16,864 nt of DNA from Thermoplasmatota archaeon (lineage in GTDB: Archaea > Thermoplasmatota > Thermoplasmata > UBA10834). Every line of letters begins with the position of its first letter. The first letter of the stretch is position 1. The DNA is taken from assembly GCA_022848805.1 (NCBI GenBank), contig JAJISI010000014.1, forward strand, positions 1 to 16,864, written 5' to 3'. The translations under genes and the position numbers were made by a program. Under the pieces are notes generated by a model, which was given only the letters and a program-made list of their open reading frames with translations, was not told the DNA's origin and made no database searches. Below are positions 1 through 7,074 of this stretch, one piece after another.

Positions 1-878
1 TTGTTCAGAAGTACCCTGTCCTGGCTGTCGATCTCGACTGCCTCCCGATAGCATACGACCGCCTCTTCCAACCGGTCGACTCCGTGCAGGGCGTAGCCCT
101 TGTTGTACCACGCGTGCTTGTACAAAGGATCGATATCTATCGCACGGTCGAACGCGGCCAGCGACCTGTCCGTCTGACCCGCGCAGGAGCACGAGTATCC
201 GAGGTTGTTCCATATCTGCAGGTCGTCCGGCGCAAGCTCAAGGGCCCGCTCGAAGGCGGTTATGGCATCGTCATATCTCCCCATCTCATGCTCCACGCCT
301 CCCAGGTGGACATATCCCTGGACATCCTCAGGGTGCGCCGAAATGTACCGCTCGCACCGTTCGACGGCCTTATCATCCTCCCCGGTCAGGACATACAGGT
401 CGGCCTGGATCAGCATCAGTGAATGGTCGCCCTCGGCCAGTGCTGATATGAGGCCGATCGCCGAGTTCGCCTTCCTGCGACGGCCGGACTCTGCCCTGGA
501 CTCCGCGAGGCCTATCAGGTTCTCGACCCGGCCAGCATCGAGCGAGTGCGCCCTAGCATACGCCTTGTTGGCATCTCTGAACCGCTCCTGGGCGAAGAGG
601 CTGTTACCAAGGTTGTGCCATGCGAGCTCGTATGATGGGGATAGAGATATCGCGGCACGGTAGCATTCCTCCGCCTCCTCCATGCGGCCGATAGCGTCCA
701 ACGCAGCCCCCTTGTTGTTATAGGCCACCACGCTCGACGGCTCCTTGGATATGCTCTCGTCCAGTAGATATATGGCCCTGATGTAGTCGCCCGAATCGTA
801 CGCCTCGTTCGCCCTGTCGAACAGCTCCGAGACGTCGCCGGGGCTAGCTGGGTCACCCTCCTGCGCGGTCTCCGTCAA
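1..878 (-). CDS. TPR-repeat protein (C-terminus beyond left edge)
   Basis: The minus-strand frame is open from 878 to the left edge (292 codons visible). It encodes about eight consecutive 34-residue tetratricopeptide units after a 14-residue lead, with the usual W/Y-N-LG-Y and A-x-x-x-Y/F-x-x-A-x-x-L-x-P pattern; the clearest are about residues 49-82 (AYNNKGAALDAIGR), 83-116, 184-217 and 218-285. TPR arrays form right-handed helical scaffolds that bind partner proteins, and no enzymatic domain is visible. No signal peptide or membrane segment is seen, so it is probably cytosolic. A stop lies nine bases upstream of the chosen TTG (878-876) and no in-frame ATG occurs before about residue 64, so TTG is the likely start. 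No Shine-Dalgarno is evident; the transcript may be leaderless. The gene is divergent from the DUF4130 gene. Its partner cannot be inferred. Confidence 0.85.
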   Translation of the reverse strand, partial: MTETAQEGDPASPGDVSELFDRANEAYDSGDYIRAIYLLDESISKEPSSVVAYNNKGAALDAIGRMEEAEECYRAAISLSPSYELAWHNLGNSLFAQERFRDANKAYARAHSLDAGRVENLIGLAESRAESGRRRKANSAIGLISALAEGDHSLMLIQADLYVLTGEDDKAVERCERYISAHPEDVQGYVHLGGVEHEMGRYDDAITAFERALELAPDDLQIWNNLGYSCSCAGQTDRSLAAFDRAIDIDPLYKHAWYNKGYALHGVDRLEEAVVCYREAVEIDSQDRVLLN

Positions 879-995
879 GTATAAGATTCATACGACGACC
901 GGTAGATAGTCTTTTTGAATCGCTCGAACTTGCGAGCCGACCTCCCCAAACTCTATATTTCACATCGAGCATGATTCGGCTGGAAGTGCCGCCGG
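879..995. promoter_or_regulatory. Divergent promoter region, TPR gene / DUF4130 gene
   Basis: This 117-base gap separates two divergent genes. TATATTT at 954-960 lies about 38 bases before the plus-strand ATG at 996, which fits a TATA box with a short leader. On the minus strand an A-rich TTCAAAAAG stretch (about 908-919) is a weaker TATA candidate for the TPR gene. A small dyad, GCTCG (922-926) with CGAGC (933-937), sits between them and could be an operator, though it is short. Confidence 0.4.
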
Positions 996-1781
996 ATGCT
1001 AGTGTTATTCAGCCCTTCACCGCAGTCGATTACCAGAGCCTTCCTAGCGAGCAGAGTACACAACGCGAAGCCGGTGGAGAGGGCGAGGGGACAGAGGTTC
1101 TTCTTCGAGGAGACACTCGATGCGGACGAGCTCGACTTCGACTCCCTGTACACTGAGTACAGAGAGCGTTTCGGAGGGCTGGACTTCCTCGAGGATCAGA
1201 AGCTGAACGAGATTCTCGAGGATGAGATATTCTGGGCATCCCGGTTCAACTACAGAGACCGGCTGCAGCTGATATTCAGGGTGTTGGAGCTCATCGAGAG
1301 GGAGGGTACGAAGGCGTACCTGTCCCAGGTGGCCCCCGAGGCCAAGGAGATGAAGGACCGCGTAAGGCGGGTCACGGGGGAGTACAGGAGGGCCAAGGAC
1401 TTCCTGACGTTCTCCGAGGACTCCGACAACATGACCATCGTCGGCAGGGGAAGTTTCGAGCACAGAATCGTGGACCTCGTGCTCAGGCACTTCGCGAAGA
1501 GGAAGCCGGGCTACACCGTGGCGGTCCTGGACGAGGAGCACGCCCACATATGCCTCAACGACGAGATACTCATGGACGCGCGCGACCGGTTCCCGGGGAA
1601 GAAGGGCCGAAAGGACGCGAAGCGCTATTGGATACTCATGTCCGACATCAAGAACCTCGAATCCAAGAGAAACCGGGATTACAGCGACGCCGACCTACCC
1701 GCCAACTACCGGAAGTGGGTGTCAGAGGGCACGGAGAAGGCTACGCTGTCGGCCGCCCGGACATTGGACGACTTCGCCTGA
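996..1781 (+). CDS. DUF4130 / TIGR03915-like protein
   Basis: 261 residues. The middle and C-terminal parts resemble the DUF4130 family, annotated as putative DNA-metabolism proteins: V-R-R-V-x-G-E-x-x-R-x-K-D-F-L-x-F near residues 126-141, then H-F-A-K-R-K-P-G-Y with a following hydrophobic strand, and a C-terminal R-x-R-x-Y-x-x-x-x-L-P-x-x-Y-R-K-W-V-S-E segment. In bacteria the family is typically paired with an SplB-like radical-SAM protein; no such gene is in this window. The N-terminal 70 residues are less recognisable and carry an acidic stretch (EETLDADELDFD). An in-frame stop at 972-974 makes ATG 996 the first possible start. The molecular function of the family is not established. 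Assignment is from remembered motif pattern, so family membership is likely but not certain. Confidence 0.65.
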   Translation: MLVLFSPSPQSITRAFLASRVHNAKPVERARGQRFFFEETLDADELDFDSLYTEYRERFGGLDFLEDQKLNEILEDEIFWASRFNYRDRLQLIFRVLELIEREGTKAYLSQVAPEAKEMKDRVRRVTGEYRRAKDFLTFSEDSDNMTIVGRGSFEHRIVDLVLRHFAKRKPGYTVAVLDEEHAHICLNDEILMDARDRFPGKKGRKDAKRYWILMSDIKNLESKRNRDYSDADLPANYRKWVSEGTEKATLSAARTLDDFA

Positions 1782-1867
1782 CCGTGCGGACATAAGAGGC
1801 CATCCCTGACCAACATTGTCCAGGAAGCAAGGGTGTTCAGGGCCGTTAGGTGACGCCGTCAGCTAGG

Positions 1868-1908
1868 AAAATCTTTTTACCCAGTATCACCCTAACATCT
1901 GGTTAGGG
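1868..1908 (+). promoter_or_regulatory. Promoter and operator-like palindrome of the kinase/receiver operon
   Basis: An A/T-rich block (1868-1879, ending CTTTTTA) is the best TATA candidate before the kinase gene. About 25 bases downstream, where transcription would be expected to start, lies a perfect 7-base inverted repeat, CCCTAAC (1890-1896) and GTTAGGG (1902-1908), with a five-base spacer. The position fits a repressor operator or a hairpin at the 5' end of the transcript. The dyad is read directly from the sequence; the regulatory role is inferred. Confidence 0.4.
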
Positions 1909-1929
1909 CATCACCAAGGAGCATGGGCG

Positions 1930-2646
1930 TTGAACTGCAAGACTCATGACAACAGCCTCGACGAGGAGTTCCAGGTCATAGTGGATCTGGTCAGTCACGA
2001 CATTCTGAACATCAACCAGGCGGTTCTCAGCGCGATCGAGCTCATGACGGAATCGTCCGGGGCGAATGAGAGGGCCGAGAGGCATGCGAAGAGAGCGGAG
2101 TCGCAAATCAAGATTTCAACGCGAATTTTCGAGAGCATGAAGATGCTCTGCCTGATGCGAAAGACGGGTAAGATGCCCTCCTCCGAACTGGTGGACCTCA
2201 ACGAGGCGGTCAAGAAGGCCATCTCCGATGCTGCCGGCATGTTCCCAGACCGACAGGTCCGGATCGAGTTGGATGAGAGCGGGGAGGAGGCGGTCGCCGC
2301 TGGCGGAATCATCGTACACGAAGCGCTGACCAATGCACTCATGGGAGTGATACGACTCGACACATCCGAACAAGTGAGCGTGAAGGTGCGAGTATCCGGA
2401 GAGTCGGTTCACGAGGTCAATCACTGGGTCGTGCGTCTGACCGATGAGAACGTCGCCGTACCAACTACACTGGGGTTCAAGACAATAGGCGAGGTCTCCA
2501 CCGACTCCCGCACCAGGATGGGCGGGATGGCGGGGCTCATCATAGCGAAGGTGATGGCAGAGAAGCTGGGTGGCGCATTCGAGACGGGGCCGACGGCCAA
2601 GGGCAGCGAGTTCATAGTCAGATTCGTAGGAGTTGATGGAGCATGA
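1930..2646 (+). CDS. Small cytosolic histidine kinase
   Basis: 238 residues. An H-box-like segment V-S-H-D-I-L-N-I-N-Q (H23 the likely phosphorylated histidine) is followed by a helical region and a degenerate HATPase_c domain: N-box VHEALTNALM (N135), a weak D-box LTDENVAVP (about 170-178, with E-N where D-x-G is usual) and a G2-type box R-M-G-G-M-A-G-L-x-I-A-K near 196-207. There is no membrane segment, PAS, GAF or HAMP domain, so the input is unclear; it may sense through a partner or be a phosphatase or scaffold. The chosen start is TTG 1930. The nearby ATG 1923 is out of frame and stops after eight codons. The stop overlaps the receiver ATG (ATGA, 2643-2646), so the two are translationally coupled and surely work as a pair. 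Confidence 0.8.
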   Translation: MNCKTHDNSLDEEFQVIVDLVSHDILNINQAVLSAIELMTESSGANERAERHAKRAESQIKISTRIFESMKMLCLMRKTGKMPSSELVDLNEAVKKAISDAAGMFPDRQVRIELDESGEEAVAAGGIIVHEALTNALMGVIRLDTSEQVSVKVRVSGESVHEVNHWVVRLTDENVAVPTTLGFKTIGEVSTDSRTRMGGMAGLIIAKVMAEKLGGAFETGPTAKGSEFIVRFVGVDGA

Positions 2647-3005
2647 CGAGCGTGCTGATAGTCGATGACGAGTTGTTCATCGTGGAGCTTTATAGGGACA
2701 TTCTCCAGCTCCGCGGGTACAAGGTCGTCGGCATGGCGTTCGACGGAGAGGAGGCCATCAGGAAATACACCACCTCCCCCGACAAGCCGGACATAATAAT
2801 CATGGACCACAGGATGCCTGTCATGAACGGGGTCGATGCCACGAAGGAGATCGTGCGCATGAACCCGACGCAGAAGGTCATCTTCGTGAGCGCGGACGTG
2901 CTGGTGGAGAAGGAGGCTAGGGATGCTGGCGCGACCGAGTTCCTGCCGAAGCCTTTCAGGATGGACGACCTGATAGAGAAGATGGACAGGGTCTCCTCCC
3001 CGTGA
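2643..3005 (+). CDS. CheY-like response regulator, single receiver domain
   Basis: 120 residues, essentially one receiver domain. The acidic pocket is D8-D9, the phospho-acceptor is D55 in I-I-M-D-H-R-M-P, the switch Ser is S83 in FVSAD, and the invariant Lys is K103 in LPKPF. No output domain follows, so signalling must be by protein contact, as with CheY or Spo0F, or by onward phosphotransfer. It overlaps the kinase gene by four bases and is presumably its phosphorylation partner. After the stop there is a short dyad, GGAGC (3021-3025) with GCTCC (3034-3038), that could help end the transcript. The output target is not apparent from the window. Confidence 0.92.
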   Translation: MTSVLIVDDELFIVELYRDILQLRGYKVVGMAFDGEEAIRKYTTSPDKPDIIIMDHRMPVMNGVDATKEIVRMNPTQKVIFVSADVLVEKEARDAGATEFLPKPFRMDDLIEKMDRVSSP

Positions 3006-3044
3006 GAACTGGCACTGGTCGGAGCATCTACTGGCTCCTGCAAG

Positions 3045-3053
3045 ATATATATA
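3045..3053 (+). promoter_or_regulatory. TATA box upstream of egsA
   Basis: ATATATATA is a strong archaeal TATA match in the 115-base gap after the receiver gene. Transcription would start near 3076, giving a leader of roughly 45 bases before the TTG at 3121. It suggests egsA has its own promoter rather than depending on the signalling operon. Confidence 0.55.
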
Positions 3054-3120
3054 CCATTCACGAGATAGAAAGCGATAAGTTCAAGAACAGCGCATTCATA
3101 CTGAAGCGAAGGTACTCACA

Positions 3121-4188
3121 TTGATAGCGGATGGATTCACGAAGGCCAGGACGATGCATTTTCCCCGGCAGGTGCTTGCCGGCCACGAAGTCGTGGAAGA
3201 GATAGGGAAGATGTCCAAGGACTTCGAGCTCGGAGAAACGGCCCTTCTCGTGACGGGGCCTACGACTGGAAGTCTCGCGGCGAAGGTCATCTCCGACATA
3301 CTGGCTGACGAGGGATATACCGTCCACTCGATTACCACGGGGGAGGCCAGCAGAGACAACCTCGTCAAGGTCGAAGAGAAGACCAAGGAGGTTGGAGCGT
3401 CGTTCCTGGTGGGCGTCGGCGGCGGCAGCAAGATAGACCTCGCGAAGCTCGCATCTGGCAACATGAGCATGCCGTTCCTCAGCGTGCCCACTTCCGCATC
3501 CCACGATGGGATAGCCAGCCCCCGCGCATCCATCAGGGACGGCGATAACTCGCTCTCCCTCAACGCGAACGTCCCACTCGGCATAGTCGCCGACACGGCT
3601 CTGATCGTGAAGGCGCCGTACAGACTCCTCGCGTCAGGGTGTGCGGATGTCATATCCAACACGACGGCCATACTCGACTGGGAACTCGCAGCCAGGCTGA
3701 GAAGCGAGTTCTTCAGCTCAAGTGCTGCCAATCTCGCCAAGTACGCCGCCGAATCGATAATCGAGAACGCCGCCGCCATCAAGCCCAACCTGGAGGACAG
3801 CGTCTGGGTGGCGATCAGACCCATAATAATCTCCGGCATCTCGATGGCCGTGGCCAGTTCTTCTAGGCCTACGAGCGGTTCGGAGCACATGTTCTCACAC
3901 GTTCTGGATAAAACCGCGCCTGGCAAGGCTCTCCACGGGGAGCAGTGCGGCGTCGGCTCGATCATGATGATGTATCTCCACGGAGGGGACTGGGAGAGGA
4001 TACGAGAGGCGCTGCGTCTCGTCGGCGCGCCAACCAACGCTGAGGAGCTCGGCATCTCTCCCGAGCAGATCATTGACGCCCTCGTGCACGCGCATGAGAT
4101 CAGAAAGGATAGATACAGCATCCTAGGAGACCGAGGCCTGACACCCGAAGCCGCAGAACGCCTGGCGAAGATCACCAGCGTGATATGA
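3121..4188 (+). CDS. egsA: sn-glycerol-1-phosphate dehydrogenase
   Basis: 355 residues, full length for the family. It reduces dihydroxyacetone phosphate to sn-glycerol-1-phosphate with NAD(P)H, the first committed step of archaeal ether-lipid synthesis in the cytosol. Visible features are the nucleotide-binding VGVGGGSKID (G100-S103), the segment PTSASHDGIASPR (123-135), and the metal ligands expected for the iron/zinc alcohol-dehydrogenase-like fold: D176 in GCADVISN, H256 in GSEHMF and H272 in ALHGEQ. TTG 3121 is preferred over ATG 3154 because F-T-K-A-R-T-M-H-F-P-R matches the usual family N-terminus, and GAAGGT lies about eight bases upstream. The UPF0179 gene follows after 25 bases with its own Shine-Dalgarno, so the two are probably cotranscribed. 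This gene is the strongest single marker of an archaeal genome. Confidence 0.95.
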   Translation: MIADGFTKARTMHFPRQVLAGHEVVEEIGKMSKDFELGETALLVTGPTTGSLAAKVISDILADEGYTVHSITTGEASRDNLVKVEEKTKEVGASFLVGVGGGSKIDLAKLASGNMSMPFLSVPTSASHDGIASPRASIRDGDNSLSLNANVPLGIVADTALIVKAPYRLLASGCADVISNTTAILDWELAARLRSEFFSSSAANLAKYAAESIIENAAAIKPNLEDSVWVAIRPIIISGISMAVASSSRPTSGSEHMFSHVLDKTAPGKALHGEQCGVGSIMMMYLHGGDWERIREALRLVGAPTNAEELGISPEQIIDALVHAHEIRKDRYSILGDRGLTPEAAERLAKITSVI

Positions 4189-4213
4189 ACAACGAAATGC
4201 GGAGGTGTCCAGT

Positions 4214-4639
4214 ATGGTGCTCGTCACAGTTGTCGGTAAGCTGCAGTGTAAGGAAGGGTTCGAATTCGTGTTCGGAGGACCTCTTGCGGAATGCAGGGAC
4301 TGCAAGGTCAGGAACGTCTGCTTCCACTTGGAGGAGAACAGAAGGTACCGCGTGAAAGGGATCAGAGAGGTCCAGCACGAATGCAGGATCCACGAGGAAG
4401 GCGTCCGTGTCGTGGAGGTCGAGAAGATACCTATCAGGGCCGCCGTGCACGCCAAGGCAGCCCTCGAGGGGTCGATGCTGACTTTCGAAGCGAACGAGTG
4501 CAAGAACCTGGGATGCCCGCACTACACGCTCTGCAGACCTCTCGGGGCGTCCGAGGGGATGCGGTTCAAGATAATGTCCGTTGAGGGAGACATGGACTGC
4601 GTGAGAGGAATCCCTCTCAAGACGGTGCTCCTGGAGTGA
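4214..4639 (+). CDS. UPF0179 family cysteine-rich protein
   Basis: 141 residues from ATG 4214. The order of conserved features fits UPF0179, an archaeal family of unknown function: G-G-P-x-A-E-C-x-D-C-K-x-x-x-V-C, then R-R-Y-R-V-K, H-E-C-R-I-H-E-E-G-V-R-V-V-E-V, then N-E-C-K-N-L-G-C-P-H-Y-x-L-C and a late D-C-V-R-G-I-P-L. The paired cysteines suggest metal binding, though this is inference. GTG 4205 would add three residues, but GGAGGTG at 4201-4207 overlaps it and sits at good Shine-Dalgarno distance from ATG 4214, so ATG is chosen. It probably forms an operon with egsA. It ends 12 bases from the stop of the convergent carboxypeptidase gene, leaving almost no room for separate terminators. 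Confidence 0.9.
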   Translation: MVLVTVVGKLQCKEGFEFVFGGPLAECRDCKVRNVCFHLEENRRYRVKGIREVQHECRIHEEGVRVVEVEKIPIRAAVHAKAALEGSMLTFEANECKNLGCPHYTLCRPLGASEGMRFKIMSVEGDMDCVRGIPLKTVLLE

Positions 4640-4651
4640 TGGCAGGGCGGC

Positions 4652-6415
4652 CTAACCAACCTCGCGACGACGGTCTCTGCCTATGCGGAACCTTGTGAAC
4701 ACCAGCATTGCCAGGATCGCCATCACTGGGACAACGACATGGCTGAATTCCGGGATCGCACCGTCCATGACTTCCACGGTCACCGCGGCGGAATCGCTGT
4801 TGCCCGAGCCGTCGGTCACCACGAGGGTGACATCGTATGTCCCTTCCGTCCAGAACGTGAATGCAGGGCTCACCCCGTACAGCTCGACAGTTGAACCGTT
4901 GTAGACGAATACCCATGAGTAGTTGGATACGCCGACGTTGTCGGTCGAATCAGAACCATCGAAGATGGTACTGGCTCCGATGGTTATCGTCGCGTCCAGT
5001 CCGGCGTCGGCCACAGGCGGCTCGGTATCATCTATCACTGTGAAAGTGTGGACATCGTACGGCGCATATCTGGGAGAAGTGAGCCCGACACCTCCCTCGT
5101 CACGAGCGATGACGTAGTAGCTCACCACGCTCCCGCCTGACTGGGGCGGAATCACGCCGGAGTAGGTGTCGTTCCCTGTGGTCTTGGACATCCCGGTTTC
5201 TACCCAAGAACCGCCATCGATGCGATACGCGACCGAGAGGGACGACGTGTCTACACCCCGAGCGGCTGTGACATTCGCGTCGACCTCGAAGCCAGCATCA
5301 GAGTACAGAGCGTCATCCAGGGGTGTGTGGTTGATGTCGAACTGCCTTTCCTCTCGGTCTCCTGCGATCTCCATCAGCAGGAGCGCAGGTGGTATGTTCT
5401 CTGCAATCTGTTCCAGAACCGTCTCCCTGCCGTCCGGGTTGAAGTCCGGGCCTTCACCCACCTCGAAGAGGAATGCGAAGATATCCGCGGATCCGTAGAG
5501 CCAGTCAAGCGAGTCGCCTGTCGTCGGATACAGTCCGACCGATTGATCCGGCTCATAACCGTTCAGCGCGGCTAGCTCGTGGCCTATCCTGGCTAGGTCC
5601 TCGCTGTCGGGCGGCAGGTCGGTGGTATATCCCCAGGGCCACATCACCAGGTTGCTGTAGGTGTGGAAATCGATCGCGACAGTGAAACTGTGGTTCTTCA
5701 CGAGGTCCCTGACGGCCTGGGTCTCAGGTTCAGAGAAAGGATACTCCCCGCAGTAAGTGTAGTCTTCAGTGTCGCTGGAGGTCCCCACGCCGCCCCATTC
5801 TCCGAGCGGGTCGCCGTTCTCAGAGCCGTTGTAGTTCCTGTTAAGATCAACGCCATACGTGGTGTCACCGTTATCCCTCCGGTTCTTCCGCCACATGTCA
5901 TCGTACGTCATCGCGAACTCCAGACCATCTGGGTTCACGACCGGGATTATCCAGGTCTCCCTGTTGTCCACCAGCCAGGTGATCCTCGCATCAGAGCCGT
6001 ACGAATCGGTGAGGTTCTCTATCAGCTGAAGCGCGATCTCCGACGTGGGCCACTCCCTCGCATGCTGAAGGGCCATTATCAGCACCTCAGGTTCGTCCTC
6101 GTCAGAGTCCACGTTGTCCGATATCTTGATTGCCAGGATGTCCCGGTCTGCAATGCCCTCTGTCTTCTCCCAACTATCCCCGATATCGTATACCTTCGCG
6201 ATATCGGAGTGCGCTGACTCTGTTTCGTACAGGATCTCAACAATGGTTGAGAAGTTCCTGTAAGCATAATCGACCGGAGGCCCTTCTCCCAGGTCAGATT
6301 CGACCAGTATGACTGGGCGGTACGATCCGCCGTCAGGAGCCGTTCCTGTCCCAGGCAGGACAAGGGCCGCTGAAGCCAATGCGGCGATGATCAGACAGAC
6401 TCTGATTGTGGTCAA
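4652..6415 (-). CDS. Secreted M14 zinc carboxypeptidase with PKD domain and PEF-type C-terminal anchor
   Basis: 587 residues. A signal peptide occupies residues 1-25. The M14 peptidase domain spans about 50-350: zinc ligands H118 and E121 (QHAREWPTSE) and H251 (DFHTYSN), substrate-binding R152 and N192-R193 (DLNRNYNG), Y307 (GDSLDWLYG) and catalytic general base E318 (FLFEVGEG). A beta-sandwich region follows (about 360-462), then a PKD domain (466-549, starting PPVADAGLDATI). The tail is I-P-E-F-S (554-558), a hydrophobic stretch and a basic end RRR, the layout of PEF-CTERM proteins handled by archaeosortases or anchored by a C-terminal helix. All catalytic residues appear intact, so it is probably an active surface exopeptidase. 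It starts at TTG 6415 with GAGGTG a few bases upstream. The exact substrate preference cannot be read. Confidence 0.92.
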   Translation of the reverse strand: MTTIRVCLIIAALASAALVLPGTGTAPDGGSYRPVILVESDLGEGPPVDYAYRNFSTIVEILYETESAHSDIAKVYDIGDSWEKTEGIADRDILAIKISDNVDSDEDEPEVLIMALQHAREWPTSEIALQLIENLTDSYGSDARITWLVDNRETWIIPVVNPDGLEFAMTYDDMWRKNRRDNGDTTYGVDLNRNYNGSENGDPLGEWGGVGTSSDTEDYTYCGEYPFSEPETQAVRDLVKNHSFTVAIDFHTYSNLVMWPWGYTTDLPPDSEDLARIGHELAALNGYEPDQSVGLYPTTGDSLDWLYGSADIFAFLFEVGEGPDFNPDGRETVLEQIAENIPPALLLMEIAGDREERQFDINHTPLDDALYSDAGFEVDANVTAARGVDTSSLSVAYRIDGGSWVETGMSKTTGNDTYSGVIPPQSGGSVVSYYVIARDEGGVGLTSPRYAPYDVHTFTVIDDTEPPVADAGLDATITIGASTIFDGSDSTDNVGVSNYSWVFVYNGSTVELYGVSPAFTFWTEGTYDVTLVVTDGSGNSDSAAVTVEVMDGAIPEFSHVVVPVMAILAMLVFTRFRIGRDRRREVG

Positions 6416-6500
6416 TGCACACCTCTTGTTGGAGTCGGTTTTCGATGCAGTCTATGGAGCGATACACGGGGCCAGTCAGGAGGCCACGGGGTCGATTATG

Positions 6501-6520
6501 TCCGTAAGGCTATTTACGGA
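6501..6520. promoter_or_regulatory. Perfect palindrome between the MoaD-like gene and the carboxypeptidase gene
   Basis: TCCGTAA (6501-6507) and TTACGGA (6514-6520) form a perfect 7-base inverted repeat with a six-base spacer. It lies in the 131-base gap on the minus-strand path from the MoaD-like gene to the carboxypeptidase, about 85 bases before the peptidase start. It may be an operator or a hairpin closing the upstream transcript. There is no clear U tract after it on the minus strand, so an operator is slightly favoured. Confidence 0.35.
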
Positions 6521-6546
6521 TTCTGGAGAGTCTGCAGAAACCGCGG

Positions 6547-6774
6547 TCAGCCGCCGCTCACAGGTGGAAGGAACGAGACCTCGTCGCCATCCTTCAGTTC
6601 AAGCCCGGCAGCGCCGTATTCCTTGTTGACGGAGAGGATGATGTGGTCCCTGAACCTAGCCATATCAGGGAATCTCTCGATGTAACCATCAAGGAGTTTC
6701 TGAACCGTGGTCCCTTCCTGGACCTCAAGCTCCTCCTCTTTCGCCCCGATTATGTCTCTGAAGGATGCAAACAT
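6547..6774 (-). CDS. MoaD/ThiS-like ubiquitin-fold sulfur carrier
   Basis: 75 residues from ATG 6774, with a beta-grasp pattern: F-A-S-F-R-D near the start, an acidic strand, V-Q-K-L-L-D-G-Y-I-x-R-F-P, then L-K-D-G-D-E-V-S-F-L-P-P-V-S-G-G ending exactly in the Gly-Gly that is adenylated and thiocarboxylated in MoaD or conjugated in archaeal SAMPs. It could serve molybdopterin synthesis, tRNA thiolation or protein conjugation; no MoaE, MoeB or ThiF gene is nearby to decide. The first beta strand is short when begun at this ATG. The in-frame codons just upstream would encode I-K-V-R-V-K, the classical MoaD opening, but no ATG, GTG or TTG lies between there and an in-frame TAG. See the separate finding on a possible ATT start at 6792. 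Confidence 0.85.
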   Translation of the reverse strand: MFASFRDIIGAKEEELEVQEGTTVQKLLDGYIERFPDMARFRDHIILSVNKEYGAAGLELKDGDEVSFLPPVSGG

Positions 6775-6795
6775 CTTAACTCGGACCTTAATAAT

Positions 6796-6999
6796 CCGTA
6801 CCCCCTAGGTTCTACGGCCATCCACTATGAGCATCTCCTATTCAAATCCTCCCCGCGTCCGCGATCTGGGACTCTTCGATGGCAAACTGCGATGTCTATG
6901 GACTTAGACTAGATATCACCGTTAATTGCTCTGGGCCTCTGACCACGTCTTTCGTACGCACATATCGGACCGAGACGGGTATACTGGCACCCCATATAT
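6796..6999. other. Gene-free stretch before the nrdJ regulatory region
   Basis: I see no convincing coding frame, tRNA or other RNA gene here. It should hold the minus-strand promoter of the MoaD-like gene, but no strong TATA match stands out. A small dyad, GTCTA (6894-6898) with TAGAC (6905-6909), is the only structure noticed and may be chance. Confidence 0.4.
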
Positions 7000-7035
7000 G
7001 ATAAGCAACCTGATAAACAATCAGATAAAGCATAG
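7000..7035. repeat. Three phased 12-base direct repeats upstream of nrdJ
   Basis: Units begin at 7000, 7012 and 7024, each starting GATAA, with an approximate consensus GATAAnCAAyCn. The third unit is the most diverged. The middle unit also contains a small dyad, CTGAT-AAACA-ATCAG, with the third (7010-7024). The array sits about 60 bases upstream of the nrdJ TATA box, a natural site for a multimeric regulator. Iteron-like use is possible, but nothing else points to an origin. Confidence 0.45.
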
Positions 7036-7074
7036 TGCCGTTTCCACTAGAACGACGGTAAAGACTGTTACCAT

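Noticed and set aside
3096..4175. 359-codon open frame on the minus strand opposite egsA
   Set aside because: It is fully antisense to a gene with intact family motifs, and its translation shows low-complexity S/A/P/R-rich content with no domain; it is a by-product of GC-rich codon use.
6841..6848. TTCAAAT resembling a tRNA T-loop
   Set aside because: The flanking bases do not form a T-stem and no D-arm, anticodon arm or acceptor pairing is present.
7000..7035. Replication origin or CRISPR based on the phased repeats
   Set aside because: Only three short units, no spacers of CRISPR size, and no Orc1/Cdc6 gene or long AT-rich unwinding element nearby.
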